A DNA stretch of 64,000 bases. Origin: Eustoma russellianum (lineage: Eukaryota; Streptophyta; Magnoliopsida; Gentianales; Gentianaceae). This document shows positions 33,301-45,411 of the stretch, piece by piece (position 1 is the first letter of the stretch; every line of letters begins with the position of its first letter). The DNA is taken from the NCBI GenBank assembly GCA_036186865.1, contig AP025067.1, positions 18,065,518-18,129,517 on the forward strand. Reading direction: 5' to 3'. The notes under the pieces are model-generated. The model was given only the letters and a program-made list of their open reading frames with translations. It was not told the DNA's origin and made no database searches. The translations under genes and the position numbers were made by a program.

Positions 33301-34991
33301 TTCCCATCATTTTCAGGTATATCCTAAATAAGTACCTGTTAGCATATACATGCATCTTCCATTCTAACACATTTCTATATCATGCATGTATAAGGATGGA
33401 TATAAAGACCTTGAATCTACTAATGGTCATGATGCCTACATATGCATACACACATAATACGTATATCACCATGGACTTAACATGCATCACACTTTCTTTA
33501 TGTTCTTCAACAAGCCATCTTTTATCCTTATGCATACATGATCCATTCCTACATTTTAACTAAAAAGGACTTTCCATTTAGCTAGTATGAAGAAACTAAG
33601 AAGAGATACTTGCCTCTTCCTTGATTTTTAACTTGAAAATGGTAAAAGATGGTTTCTTCCTCCTTGCTTTGGTGTCTCGGCCTAAGAGACCAAGATGTGA
33701 GGTTAGTTGGTTATTTGAGGAGAAACTTCTAATATTCAATCTTATAGAGACTTACCCTTGAATCACTTTGGAAATCCCTTCTTCCTAACTTTTGAAACCT
33801 TCTTACCTTTTCCTCTTGCTACCTATGGCCAAAGCCAAGGTGGGGAAAGAAGGAGGAGAGAATGTGAGCATTCGGTTGAGTGAAGAAGAAGATGTATTTA
33901 AATCTTAATGCTATAATCCTTACCTTGAAGACTCTCACATATGCAAGGGGTCTTCTTCAAGTGAAATGAAAGAACCTTCTTCTTCCTACCTTGAGAACTC
34001 ATAGCCTAGTGAAGGGAATAGGGAAAGAGTTGAGCTTTTTTGAGGAGTTAGAGAAGAAAAATGTCTATAGAGGATGGTAGAACCCTTACCTTTATAGATC
34101 CTATACATGCAAACAAAAATCTTGACTTGATTTTGGAAGAGTGTTCCTCTCCCTTTGGTGTGGGTGCTCTCAGATGTTGGTAAAACAATGAAGATGAGGA
34201 TGCTTGAATTAAGAGGACAAGTGGAAGTGTAAATAAATCTTAAGGAAATATGATTTACTTTCTTGAGGATGAGAGTGAGGTAGGCTTCCTCCTCCTTTTT
34301 TGTGCATCCTACGGCAGGAGGCTTCAAGAGGGAAGAGGAAAATCGATATTGAGTAAAGAAAGAGTAGTGGAGAGAGGAATATGTACTTGGGAGGAAAATG
34401 ACAATGTTTGGGGAAGTGATGGTGGGGTGGCCGAAATTTCTCATGAAAAGGAGGGTGAAAGGATGTTTTGTTATAAAAGACAAAGGCTTTGAAAATAGGA
34501 GTGTTGTACCTGTGATTGGTGAAGGAATAAGTAGGAAAAAGTTGAGAAGAATTTTGTCCGCTTCCTACCGTTGAAATGGCCAAATTATGGTGTATGTGGG
34601 GGAGATAAAATATACTTTTTAGCAAGAAAGGGAGTAGTGGTGTAGGAAAAGATTGTAGGCAGGGTGAGAAGTGAAATGATTGGTGGGGAGTGGAGATTTG
34701 ATCGTGGGCCAGGTTAGGAAAGAAAGAAGAGGGTTTTTGTCCTATTGTGTGGTTAAGATGAGTGAAAAGAGAAGTGTAAGAAAAGCAAAAAGCATGTAAG
34801 AAGTGAGATAACTTTGTGTCCTAATGGTGTATCTATTTAAATTCAAGGTTAGAATCGGGTTGTGATTTATTTTTTACCGGTGTTCAACAAAATTTTATTT
34901 CAGATGCTTCATGTGACTTAACGATCGTATTTCATCGTAATTTTTCCTTCGTTGCCTCTTTCTAACTTGCCCAGACATGTGGATCGTAACA
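30387..34991 (-). mobile_element. Solo LTR of a gypsy-type element, 4605 bp, with TSD
   Basis: On the plus strand it starts TGTAACGCCCCACCC and ends GGATCGTAACA. The 5-bp target-site duplication GACTA lies on both sides (30382-30386 and 34992-34996), and copia sequence continues on either side. Read on the minus strand, its end (TACGGCGGGTGCACC...GGGGCGTTACA) matches the U5 ends of elements A, C and F. No PBS, polypurine tract or coding domain was seen inside, so it is a solo LTR left by LTR-LTR recombination. Its length is at the high end for Tekay-type elements. It includes three repeats at about 31452-31600 and a (TA)n run near 32358-32438. Confidence 0.88.
31452..31600 (-). repeat. Three imperfect repeats with small hairpins in the solo LTR
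   Basis: Units start near 31452, 31501 and 31556. The first two share GGTGAA-CCAAGCT-TTCACAAGGTATTCAC with GTGAA/TTCAC arms around AAGCTTGG-like loops; the third is degraded. It resembles the hairpin arrays of the other LTRs but is weaker. Confidence 0.55.
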
Positions 34992-34996
34992 GACTA

Positions 34997-35113
34997 GGTT
35001 CACTCTCATCTTGTTCAAATGTTTCGTTTGCATGAATATTATCGTATATAATTTGGTCTCTTGCAAGTTAGTTGTATTATCTTCCAATTGCAAAATCTCT
35101 TCATTCATTTCAT
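34997..35113 (-). pseudogene. pol: Copia hinge remnant between integrase and RT
   Basis: It continues the copia sequence across the solo LTR insertion site. The minus-strand reading has stops and frame changes (DEMNEEILQLEDN-like). It links the integrase piece at 35114 with the RT pieces at 28708-30196. Confidence 0.6.
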
Positions 35114-35581
35114 CTAAGGGTTCATGCATGCTTGTTCAGGGTGAGTTGGTTCTAGATGATCACATACTGGCTCAAGTAATATATCATCAACAAACATATT
35201 TTCAACATTATTTTCTTGTTTATGTTGAGTTTTATCACTAACTTCAAAATATGCACTCTTATTGAATTTCACATGTATGGATTCAATTATCTTTCTAGAT
35301 GCAGGATTATAACACCTATGTGCTCTTGAATTAGTTGAATAACCAACAAATATACATTCAATAGACTTTTGTTCAAATTTATCTAGATTATCCTTAGTGT
35401 TCAACACAAAACACTTACAACCAAAAAATCTATGATAATCTACCTTATGTTGTCTATTATTTAATAATTCATAAGCTGTTTTGTTTAAGTTCTTTCTAAT
35501 TGAAAGCCTATTTATAATATAACAAGCACAACTTACAGCTTCAGCCCATAAATATTTAGGTACTTTGTTTTCACACAACAT
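35114..35581 (-). pseudogene. pol: Copia integrase C-terminal part
   Basis: 155 residues with YLWAEAVSCACYIINRLSIR, FFGCKCFVLN, EQKSIECIFVGYSTNSRAHRCYNP. This is the conserved region after the copia integrase core. An acidic hinge (VFVDDILLEP-like) follows. Confidence 0.88.
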
Positions 35582-35865
35582 TGTTCTAGCAATTTCTGGA
35601 ATTGTTGTATTTTTGCGTTCAACAACTCCATTGAGTTGTGGTGTTCTAGGTGGTGATAATTCATGTTTAATTCCGTGTAATTAACAAACTTTACTATTTC
35701 TTTATTTTTATATTCTCTCCTTTTATCACTCCTAATTCTTTTAACATTTTCTTCATAAAGATTTTCAAGTTTCTTAATAAGATTTTCTATTGCCAATGGA
35801 GCATCGTCTTTGTGTGTTAAGAACAATGTCCATATGTATCGTGAGTAATCATCTACTATGACACA
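35533..35865 (-). pseudogene. pol: Copia integrase core fragment, cut at its N-terminal side
   Basis: VIVDDYSRYIWTLFLTHKDD gives the first core aspartate region, and IRSDKRREYKN is the second, normally SDNG-EF; here the Asn and Gly are replaced. The glutamate region (QQNGVVERKN in relatives) is distorted by frameshifts. To the right, at about 35865, the frame runs into LTR-type sequence, so the first half of the element (gag, protease, zinc finger) is missing. Confidence 0.8.
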
Positions 35866-37267
35866 CACATATATCCCAAGCACATATATAAAAGATGATG
35901 AAAAGGAAGGTCTTTGGTACACTTTTCCAAGAAAGTGTACTAAGCTACTTCCATTTCTTAGGTATTTGATGCATGCATGCCTAAGCTCCCAATTTTGTGC
36001 CATGCACACCCTTGAGGGGCTGATCTTACCCAACTTTTTGTCATGCATGTTTCATCTAGATGTCCTCCTAGCCATATACATGAAACTGCATAAGTACTAC
36101 ACACGAACACACATGATTTAGGCTTACAAGTACACTTTTTATATCTTTGCAATGAAGACTTCATTTCAACATATGCATGTATGATCCATCTTGTGGTATG
36201 AACATAAGAGACTCATTTTCGAAGATTCATGAAGGAGCTAAGAGAAATACTTGCCTTTTCTTTGATCTTAACCAAAAATGGATCAAAGATTGCTTCTTTC
36301 CCCTTGGCTTGGTGTCACATGGCCTAGATGGCCAAAATGAAGTGAGAGTTGGTTATTTTTGAGAAGAAAGATATTGAAAAGGTTCTACAACTTCATCTTA
36401 AGAAATCTTACCTTGGAGACTTAGAGGATTCCTTCTTGTTTAACTAATGAAACTCCTCCTACCTCATTGTTGATGTCCACGGGTGGAGGCCTATCATGAA
36501 GGGGTGATGAGTATTATGAGAAGATGTATGATGACAGAAAGGTGTAGATGGGAAGGAATGGTTCTTACCTTCAAGTTCCTTGAATGTGTGCCCTACTTCT
36601 TACTTGAGAATGGAAGAATTCTCTTCTTTGTGTGGTTTGGTAAACTCCGATGAAGGGGGATGAATGAGGGGAATTTTTAGCTTTTGGAGAGAGAAAAAAG
36701 GATGTGGAGAAAATTCTTTAGTGGGAGAGAGAGAGAGAGAGGAATTCATCAAATGAGATATGTAAAAATGTAGTGGAGAAGGAAGAATAAGGTCTTATGC
36801 TTGTGGGGTGTCTTGGCCAAAAATTACATAGTCGGGGAGTTGAGGATTGCCTTTCTTGGTTGAAGAAGTGAGTGGAGAAGAAAAGGTTTGTGCATGAAAT
36901 GTGAGTGTGTCAGGGTCTTTCCTTGTGTAAGAAATGTGATGATGAGTGGAAGAATCATAAAGAAAGGAATTGAAGAAAATTGGGAATGATAAAGAAAATA
37001 TGGCCGGGTAGGGGGTGGGGTGCAAGTGACTGGTGATTTTACCATTTTATCCCTCTTTTGTTTTCTTATGCATTATTTTCTTTTTCTTTTTCTTAATTAC
37101 TAAATAAAGTTGTACCATTCTTTATATGTCTATTTAAGTATTCTTACACAAATTAGGATATTTTTGTAGTTCTTAAATTTTATTTAGGGCACACATACAC
37201 ATATTATATCAAATACGGTATAACGATATAATCAGCTCTACGCACATAATTGGAGTCGAGGTGTAAC
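35866..37267 (-). mobile_element. Gypsy-type LTR fragment
   Basis: It resembles the solo LTR (for example GAAGAAACTAAGAAGAGATACTTGCC near 33590) and the fragment at 43441-45400 around AAGA-AATACTTGCCTTTTC and GGCCTAGATGGCCAAAAT. The right end GTGTAACA gives TGTTACACCTCG on the minus strand, an LTR start. The left end lacks the GGGGCGTTACA-type terminus, so it is truncated. It includes a (GA)n run near 36727. Confidence 0.65.
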
Positions 37268-37464
37268 AAACTCAGCCCTATACCAGCTTTTGTTGTTTAG
37301 GATTGTTTTTAGCATGTCTGTAATCTGTTGCATTGAAGGATCATGCCTTTCAACCTCTTTTGATCTGCTAGCTGAACTTTGGGAGTTAGGCTCTATTTTA
37401 TACCTGAAATAACAATAAAAACGAAAAACAAAGAAAACGCAAAAATAACACAAAAACAAGCGAA
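37268..37464. other. Unassigned short stretch
   Basis: A minus-strand frame extends through this stretch without recognisable similarity. A weak primer-site-like CCCTATACCA lies near 37276. I cannot assign it. Confidence 0.3.
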
Positions 37465-40400
37465 GTGAGTGGATTAGTGAAAAACTTGTAGGATCGGCAA
37501 GGCACCTTCTGTTTTCAGGACCTGTTTTGATGGGTGCGGAAAATGTGGTTTTTAAAATTGTTTTAAATCAAAAATCCAACTTCTGAAAACAGTTTCTGTT
37601 TTCAGGACCTGTTTTGAAACGTTTTGAAAAACTAGGTTACAGGTCTTCAACAATTCTGAAATTTTGAGAGATCTTAGTCTCAGATGTTCTGAGTATCCCT
37701 TAAAAATTTTAAATTAAAATTCAACATTTAACCCCCTTAAAAGTAGTTGATGGTCAGATTGCGCAAATCTGCCAGAAACGGTAGTCTGATTTGAAAAACT
37801 AATTCCTATTTAACCGTGACTCCAAATGCTCTGAAAATTTAATGACTAACTCCATATTAGGTTTATTTAATTAGGTTGAAACAGTTTTGAAAAATTCTTT
37901 TGGAAAGTTAGTCAAATACGTTCAAAGTCTCGACCTTTGTAAGCCTAAAAATCAGACTGTACTAGTCTCAAAACTTTTGACGTTTGAATGATTTATACTT
38001 GTCCAAAAGGGTTGCAACTTAGGCCAAAAGAACCCTAAGACGTGTGGCTATGTTTCCTAAAAGTTTCGTGATTTTTGAAATTCGTTTACTATTTTTAAAA
38101 ACGTGATAAATCTGATGCACTGTGTTGGAAAATGAAAGTAAGCACTGAAAGCAAAAGACACAAGGAATTTTATACTGATTCAGTTAAATCAACCTACTCC
38201 AGTCTTCGAGGGCACCTTCCTCGGTTAGCACTAATCACAAAACGCAAATAACACTTCACCACACAGGGTTGATGGAGTTACACACCAACTCCAACCCTTT
38301 ACAAACCTTATAAGTGATTACAACGACCACGAACACCTCACCTAGCGAATGCAAGATTGATCATACCTTGATCAATCTTTTACAACAATGTAGAGTATAT
38401 GGTGGTATGTAAGAATCCTATTCAAGATGTATGAATATGAGTACAATAGGCTTTAAGAGAGAAGAAAGAAAGAAGTGTAGTAGGAGAAGAATATGAGTAA
38501 CGTTTTTGATCTTTAAACTTGTAATCCTTGCCTTGTATTTTTGTTTGCTCTCCTCTTTCCTTTTATCAATAGTGGCCGCCCCATATTGCCTCTTTCTTCT
38601 CTTGAAAATTATCTTCTAAGTCCTTGGAAGAGTATATTGCATCATTGTGACATTTTCTTGCTTACTTGGCAACTCCTCATTGGATGATCATTAAGCCCTT
38701 GCCTACTTGGCACTCATTGATTGGATGGAAGTTGTCATCATTTGATGACTAGATAAATCTGAAAAATAACCTTTAAGAACATGTGCCAATTAGCCGTAAA
38801 AGTGTTGCCATAAGTCACATAATATTTCAACATAATTAGCAAGACAAATAATCTCCATTTTCATCATAAGTTTCGGCCACATTCTGATTCCACATCTGAA
38901 ATTTTCAGCATGTGTGATATTCACAAAATATTCAAAAATTGCCATGTATGTATAGATTATTTCCTTGAAGATTGAAGAATCAAATATGTTGAATCTTAGG
39001 CCATAAAATCGGCCAAGTTCATTCTACACGTGCTTAAATTTTCAGCATGTGTGATATTCCAAGATACCATCACATTATTTCCATAATACTTTTAAAACAT
39101 TGCCATAATATCTTTCAATCAATCCATATAATTCAAAGTAGTAAATATGGCTCATTTAACTTCAAAATTTCGGCCAGCCATAAACTACACATGCTGAATT
39201 TTCAGCATGTGTCACAAATGTGACAAAGTTTGAAATGTTACCTTGCGTAGCTCCTTTCTTTATGTCACCGACATTGTATGCTTCATTCTTGGCCAATCAA
39301 GATGCCAACAAAGCTCCACATATGCTTCATCAAGCTAAGATAGGCTTGTACTTTGAGCTTGAACATGTGCTGAATTTATTTTTGCAAACTTTGTAAAATA
39401 GTGCAAAATAATTATACACATATGGCATATTCCAATCAGCCCTTAATTGATTTTTTAGAACACTTTAGAATGTATACAGTATGTAAAAAGTGTCTAGATA
39501 CATGTTATATGTTATGCCAAAAATGTTCCATGTGTCGTGTTTGTAGAAAACCGAATTTTCGACGTTTGTCGATTACCTGATTTTTCTCCGATTAAATTCC
39601 AAATTTTTGCACATATTATATATATTATGTTACAGATAATATACATAAATTAAACTTTAATATTCAGCACTCATGGCTGATCTAAAGTGGCGCCTATCAT
39701 GTGACAAAAATTGAATTTGGAATCTCCACAATTTGGCCTTAATTTGGGGTGATTTGTGTGTGCCAACATGGAATGATTTTATGGCTGTATATACCATGTA
39801 AGCCACAAAATTTGTGGCCATTTTTGAAGTGCAGGGGCTGGTCATATATATATGGCAAGTACGTGACACATTGGCGAAGTTTCGGTATTCACCCAATACG
39901 ACAATTTTTGGTTTAGAACCTTTTGACGTGTCGTAATAAATATGTCATCACCATGACTTATATCATATGATATAAGATCTGAATATACTCATAAATATGA
40001 GTTAAATATAGTGGTGTGACGTTAACGTACGTTCGTAAAATATATAACGTGTCGGTAGTACGTTGGAATATGTGTATGTGCCTTTTATAAAAAATCTAAA
40101 TATATATAAAAATATATGGTAAATGGCGTGTATAAAGGAGAGTAGAGACTTTCCATTCTACAATTTGTTGCTTTTGTGCCTTTTTCATATATAGCTTCCT
40201 TTAGTGAACTACTTAGTTCATTTAACTAAGTATTTCACTTAATGAACTAGTTTTGTTCATTAATGATGGCACCTGAAAATAGTTCAAACACAACAAATGC
40301 TTGCCATTTGATGTAAGCTTTAAAGCTTCATGGCTCGTTAGTACAACAATATTATATATGAACTATATAAGGCAAGTTTCATGCAAAAACATGTCATGTC

Positions 40401-40469
40401 ATGCATTTCTTTAATACACGTTATTTAAATCATGCATTTTATAATCACTCAAACCCCTTTATCTCTACA
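37465..40469 (-). mobile_element. Copia-type LTR, same family as 46097-48429 but inverted
   Basis: Blocks match the reverse complement of the plus-strand copia LTR: CTACTCCAGTCTTCGAGG...AACACTTC against the region at 47850-47960, TTTTCGACGTTTGTCGATTA against 46900-46930, and ATGATGGCACCTGAAAATAG...CACAACAAATG against 46280-46320. The right end (TTATCTCTACA at 40469) aligns with the start of the other copy, TGTTGAGAAACC. The left boundary is uncertain. The region following on the right (CTCTCCTCTAAC) could be a minus-strand polypurine tract. Confidence 0.65.
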
Positions 40470-41316
40470 AAACTCTCCTCTAACTTTTCTTTCCACTCTC
40501 TTACTACCTTCTTTGTTGACCAATCTGAGGTTAATAAGGATCAAGAGAGCAAATAAGATAGGTGTATGCCAAGCTTTTTTCAACAAAACCCGTGTGCACT
40601 TTTCTAACCTTTTCGATCTCAAATCAATCCAAACACTTTTGAGTCGATTGCTGGAAAAAAACAGGTTATTATAACACATTTATAACCTCCCAATAAGCTC
40701 AAAAAGACATCCAAACAGTACCCGAAAGTAGCACAATCCAAGAGCACTAAACAACTCTAAATTTGCACCAAATTTGCACCAATTCACACCAAATCAGTTC
40801 CAAATACTATCAATATAAACTTGAACTTTTTACTAAGGTTCAAAGAAGAAACGAGACCAAAAATATGCAAGAAGCTGAACCAAAGAATAACTAAGAATTG
40901 TGGTGGGCAATCTTTAGTTAACTTTGATCCTTTGTGCTTAAACTCACAAAATGGCTCAAAACATGCAATAATCAAGTACTCAAGTGTATAATAAATTGGT
41001 AAGGCTCAGTTTATGGTGGAAAATTAGTGGGTTTAGGTCCAAATTCATGAGGTTATGGCAAGGTGCACAAACTTGTCAAAATTGCACAAATTGGTCCAAA
41101 AATGTCAAGTGTTTTCCCCTTTACTTTTCTCACTTTTTCTTTAGTTTTTCCTTTCTCTTTTCTTTATTTTCTTATGGTGTTTAACATGAGCAATTCTCAT
41201 AAGTTTCCTTTTCTTTTGACTAGGGTAAAAGTAATTTCACAATTTTGCACAAAAATTTTCAATTTCGGGCAGAATGGTGCAATGAATTTTATCACTTGAA
41301 TATAACCTTCAATTGC
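40470..41316. other. AT-rich DNA without recognised content
   Basis: Short open frames only, none resembling known domains. It may be degraded element interior. Confidence 0.4.
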
Positions 41317-41334
41317 AACCTCAGGATTGGGATA

Positions 41335-41505
41335 TCTCTATTATTATGTCATTTATGCAGGTACATATAGAGACGGGGGTCTCAACTGAAGCAGACTCTC
41401 TATCCCTTAGGACAGAGGTATTGTTTGCTTACCACTTACCCTCCCCAGACCCTAGCGATAGCTTTTGCTGTCGTTGGATTATACTGGGTATGGATGATGA
41501 TGATG
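41335..41505 (+). mobile_element. RTE-derived non-LTR insertion (171 bp) with perfect 18-bp TSD
   Basis: The 18-bp sequence AACCTCAGGATTGGGATA occurs at 41317-41334 and again at 41506-41523. Between them is a sequence ending TATACTGGGTATGGATGATGATGATG, containing CTCTATCCCTTAGGACAGAGG and CACTTACCCTCCCCAGACCC. These words are shared by the 3' ends of plant RTE LINEs and SINEs that use them. The tail is a trinucleotide repeat and not poly(A), as is usual for RTE. It is either a 5'-truncated LINE or a short SINE. The perfect TSD suggests a fairly recent insertion. Confidence 0.88.
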
Positions 41506-41523
41506 AACCTCAGGATTGGGATA

Positions 41524-42452
41524 ATTTTATAGTGGAACAAATTAGGGTTTACTTGCAATTAGGGTTTTTGGGCTAGAATTGGGGATTTTTCGGTTGTTTG
41601 GAGTTTTTGGGGTAGTAGGATGTTGGGGACTGAATGTATCATTTATGTAGGTTATAAAGGCTAGGAATTAAGGTTATGGGTGGTCAAGTTGGGTGTGGGT
41701 ATGATATAGGGCTGATTTGAATCAAATTCAAATCTTAGGGTTTCTAAATTAAGGTTTTGATTCAAGTGATTTGGGAATCCTTGAATCTGATTATTGTAGG
41801 TTTAATTGGCTTAGGATTTTCGTTTGAAGGGTGAAATAAGGATGCTTAAGGTCGTGTTTGAGGGTTTGTGGGGTTATATTTTGAGGATTTTGGCCGTGGG
41901 AAGGGTATTCGACCAAGTGAGGGTTTTTTTTGGCCGAATTGGAATTTTTTGAGGTGTAGATAGCAACACTTAAACAGAAAGTTTATGGCACAAATTCAGT
42001 CACACAATGATGTTTAAGACACACGGGATCACAATTAACCAAAAGCTTCGAAAGCAACAAAATTAATTACAACTAGGTTGATCTTTTAAGCTAAGTAGTG
42101 CGATTTTCAAGTAGGTTGAGTAATGTATCTATATGCGAGGCCTATGTTCAAGTTTGAGCAACCAAAGTTTAGACCCTTTTGACAAAAAACACATAAAAAG
42201 GATGGAGAAACAATTTGGAAAGGAAATCAAATGAACTGCATGCAAAACTAGGGTTTTTAACACAAAACAATTTCAGCTTTTGACGCAATTAAAGGCTCGG
42301 TTTTTATGACTCAATGAGGACTCAAAGATGCAATTTTTTATGGTTCTTGTGACTCTTTAAGATGTGTGTTAATGGGGATAATGACACAAAAAAATCAGAA
42401 TGGGAAGAGGCAAATAAATGACTCAAAAAACGTAATATGGGGATGGGGTAGA
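41524..42452. other. Non-coding DNA left of an LTR-like unit
   Basis: Mostly T/G-rich sequence to about 41950, then A-rich sequence with repeated ACACAAA and AAAACTAGGGTTTTT words. It may be the interior of the unclassified element whose primer-like site lies at about 42461. No coding frame was recognised. Confidence 0.35.
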
Positions 42453-42460
42453 GTGACCTT

Positions 42461-42474
42461 CGCTTTGATACCAA
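42461..42474 (-). other. Primer-binding-site-like sequence
   Basis: On the minus strand, TTGGTATCAAAGCG follows 6 bases after a CA that could end an LTR. It resembles the initiator tRNA-Met site with one G-to-A change. The plus strand then starts TGCAAGTGGG at 42481, a possible LTR end. Confidence 0.5.
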
Positions 42475-42480
42475 TTTCGA

Positions 42481-43440
42481 TGCAAGTGGGCGTGTGATCC
42501 ACTCTTCCACCTTCAACGTCCTTCTTCACAATTGAGAATGGCACAAAGAAGAACCCTTCTCGTTGCTTCCTTTGTGTCAAAATTCGGCTGTTTGAGTAAT
42601 ATATCAAAACCAACGAATGGTTGTTGATAGACAAACCAATGAGGCTCTCATAGACAATACTCGTAGCTATGGCAAACACCTTTAAAATACTCATTGTTGA
42701 AGATGATTAACCTTGATTTATGATGGAAAATCAAGAAAAAACAAGTCTCGCACAAAGGGAATGTAAAAAAATGAAAATATACTGATCAATATCAAGCTGG
42801 TAGTACACGGCCATCTTGGCCTTTATTTATGCTGATTTTGTCTTCCTAAAAGAGTCCTACATGGTTCAAGTTCTATTTCTCAAAGTCTACCACAAACTAG
42901 ATAAAAACAAACTAGAATTTGAGATATTGTTTGAAACTTGAAAAGCTATCATTTTGCCTTCAAATTTGTGTTGATCCTTGGAGACTCCTTTCAGCCGTGT
43001 TTGAGATAGCAATGGGAAGTCTTGCTGTTCGAATTTTGAAGTTGGGATAAGCTTGGAGGTGAATTCAAAAGTTTGTTGAATTTGAACTTGGATTGCCTTT
43101 GAATTTCAATTCAACTTTGAATTCAAATTTTTCTTCAATTTTGACTTATCCTGGCCGGCCAAAAATGGCTGAAATGAGGATGATCTTGACTTTATCATGT
43201 TGAAGAGTTGGCTTCTAAGAGGACTCCTAAAACCGTGTTTTATGATGGTAACGATTAGGACAATTATATCTTAAAACAAACATTCCTTAGGACAAACATT
43301 CTCTAGGACAAACATTCCTTTAAGACATTCTCTTGAAACATTCTCTTCAAACATTCTCTTCAAACATTCTCTTGAACATTCTCTTTGTCTTCCATCATCA
43401 TTCATTTTGTATCCTTTTAAACTTGAGATTTTGCACGCCG
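42481..43440 (-). mobile_element. Possible LTR of an unclassified retrotransposon
   Basis: It begins TGCAAGTGGGCGTGTGATCC next to the primer-like site. No partner LTR is in the window, and the other end was not found. A block of ACATTCTCTT/ACAAACATTCC repeats lies at about 43275-43390. Assigned mainly from the primer-like site, so uncertain. Confidence 0.4.
43275..43390. repeat. Short tandem repeats (ACATTCTCTTGAA and GACAAACATTCCTTA types)
   Basis: Two related 13-16-bp units repeat about eight times in total over 115 bp, with one type passing into the other. Confidence 0.85.
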
Positions 43441-45400
43441 TCAACTCTCTTACCTGTTAAATTTATGAAAACAAGAATCATTAGTAAATGAGACAAAATA
43501 ACTAGAAGAAAACACGCACACACACGAAAGGTATAGCAAAGGTTCATGTGTGCTAAATGAGATGAACCCAATGAACCTTTGGTTCATTTTGCACATGCTT
43601 GCACAAGAAGCTACCAACTTCCTAACCAAGTTGTTTGGCCTTGCTTCTTGTGATTTGGCCATTGACCTTATGATAGGATCCTTGATCCTCATCAACATGC
43701 ATGCCTAACCTTTCCTTACGTATGACATGCATAAACATATGAGGTCTATATATATCATAAACTTCACATGCATGCCACTTTTTAATATCACCTTAATCTT
43801 AAACATGCCTACATTCAAGAATCATACAAGTCTTTGCATATTTAGCAACCAAGAACCATTTCTTTACAAGATCATAGTAGAAAAATATTTGAACATATGC
43901 ATGTATGATCCAATTTTTATAAGTGAACATATATGATGTATTTTTCAACATGCATGAAGAAACCAAGAAGAATACTTGCCTTTTCCTTTGAACTTTTACT
44001 AAATTTGGGCAAGATTTCTTCTTTCTCCCTACCCTTGGTGTCTCACGGCCTAGATGGCCAAAATAGGAGAAAGATTGGTCATTTTAAAGAAGAAGACATT
44101 AAGAAGGTTCTAAAATCAATATTTAATAAAACTCACATTTGAAGTCCTTGAAGTTTCCTACTTTTTCAACTTAGGAAACATCTTCTCCTTCCTTGAGCAA
44201 TATTCAGCTTAAGGGAAAAATGAAGGAGAAAAGTGAGACTTTGAAGGGTTGGGTGAAGGAAGGATGCTTAGAAGGGAGGGTATGTTTCTTACCTCAAGAT
44301 TACCTACCCTTGGAAGCTTGCTTTCTTCACCTTGAGTAGAAGACTTTTTCCTTCTATTTCACTTGGAGAGCTCAAGTTTGGAGAGAGAGAGAGAGAGAGG
44401 AGGAAGAATTTGAAGTCTTGAATGTAAGAGAGAGAGAGAGAGGAAGTGGAGAGAAAGAGTTTCTTACTTGGAGAATTTGATGACAATGAAGGAGTGAAGT
44501 GAAATGTGAGGTGTTATTCCCCTTTTTTCTTATGCATGGCCAAAATTCTATGGGTAGTGGGGCGGGGAATCCATTCATGACTTCTTTTGGGGATAAAAGA
44601 AAAGAAAAGAGAGAAGAAAGGTGTAAGAGGTGCATGTAATTCTATTGAATGGGAGAAAGAGTGTATAAGAGGTGGGGTGTATGGAAAAAAATACTTTTGT
44701 CTCTTCCCCCTCCTATATGGCCGAAAATTTTGGGTATAAAATTGGGGAAGAATTTCCATCATGTTTTGAGTTGGAAGAAAGAAAAATGATAAGAGTTGTC
44801 AGTCTTGCATGGAAGGAGATTTGTTGGGTCTTGAGTGTGTTAAGAAACTATTCTTTCCTCTTTCTTACATGAAGATCAACCTAATGATGGGAGGTTTGGA
44901 ATTTGTTTTCTCTTGAAGATTATAGGGAAAGGACAAGGTGGGAGTTGCATGTAATATGAGTGGTTGAAGGTTGAGTGGTGTACGAAAAATTCCTTCTCTT
45001 CCTTTGCTTGTGTGTGGGCGGTAAAAGTAGAGAGTGGGAAAGGAAATGATGGTGTGTGACAAGTCTATGGAATCTTGACTATTTGAAAGCTTGTTTGGAA
45101 TAAAATGGGTATATATTGTACACTTCTTAATTTTCTAAGATGTTGTAGGAAAACTAATGTTTAAAGGAAGAATAAAATAATCTCCGACTCAAACCAACTA
45201 GGGGGCGGTCAAGAACATTGGTGGGTGGAATAGGATAATCTCTTAACCTAACTCATTTTCCTATGTCTTCATTTAACCTTTTTAATTTATTCCAACGTAA
45301 TATAAAGTTTGTATAATATTTGTATTTCTATTTCATTAATCCACCCAGGATATTTGGTCACCTAACGTTTCCTATTTATTTTAATACGCAACAAAATTCT
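43441..45400 (-). mobile_element. Gypsy-type LTR fragment
   Basis: It resembles the fragment at 35866-37267: CATATGCATGTATGATCCA, AATACTTGCCTTTTC, CTTGGTGTCTCACGGCCTAGATGGCCAAAA, with (GA)n runs near 44381 and 44431. The right end is near ACGCAACA (about 45395), which would give a TGTTGCGT LTR start on the minus strand. The left end is truncated. It has no coding capacity. Confidence 0.6.
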
Positions 45401-45411
45401 AACTATACCGA

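Noticed and set aside
34209..34625. Minus-strand frame rich in His, Pro and Phe
   Set aside because: It lies inside the solo LTR in a purine-rich block; composition explains it.
37238..37459. Minus-strand frame with MQQITDMLKTILNNKSW, possibly gag
   Set aside because: I could not match it to any family with confidence and its ends fall in LTR-type sequence.
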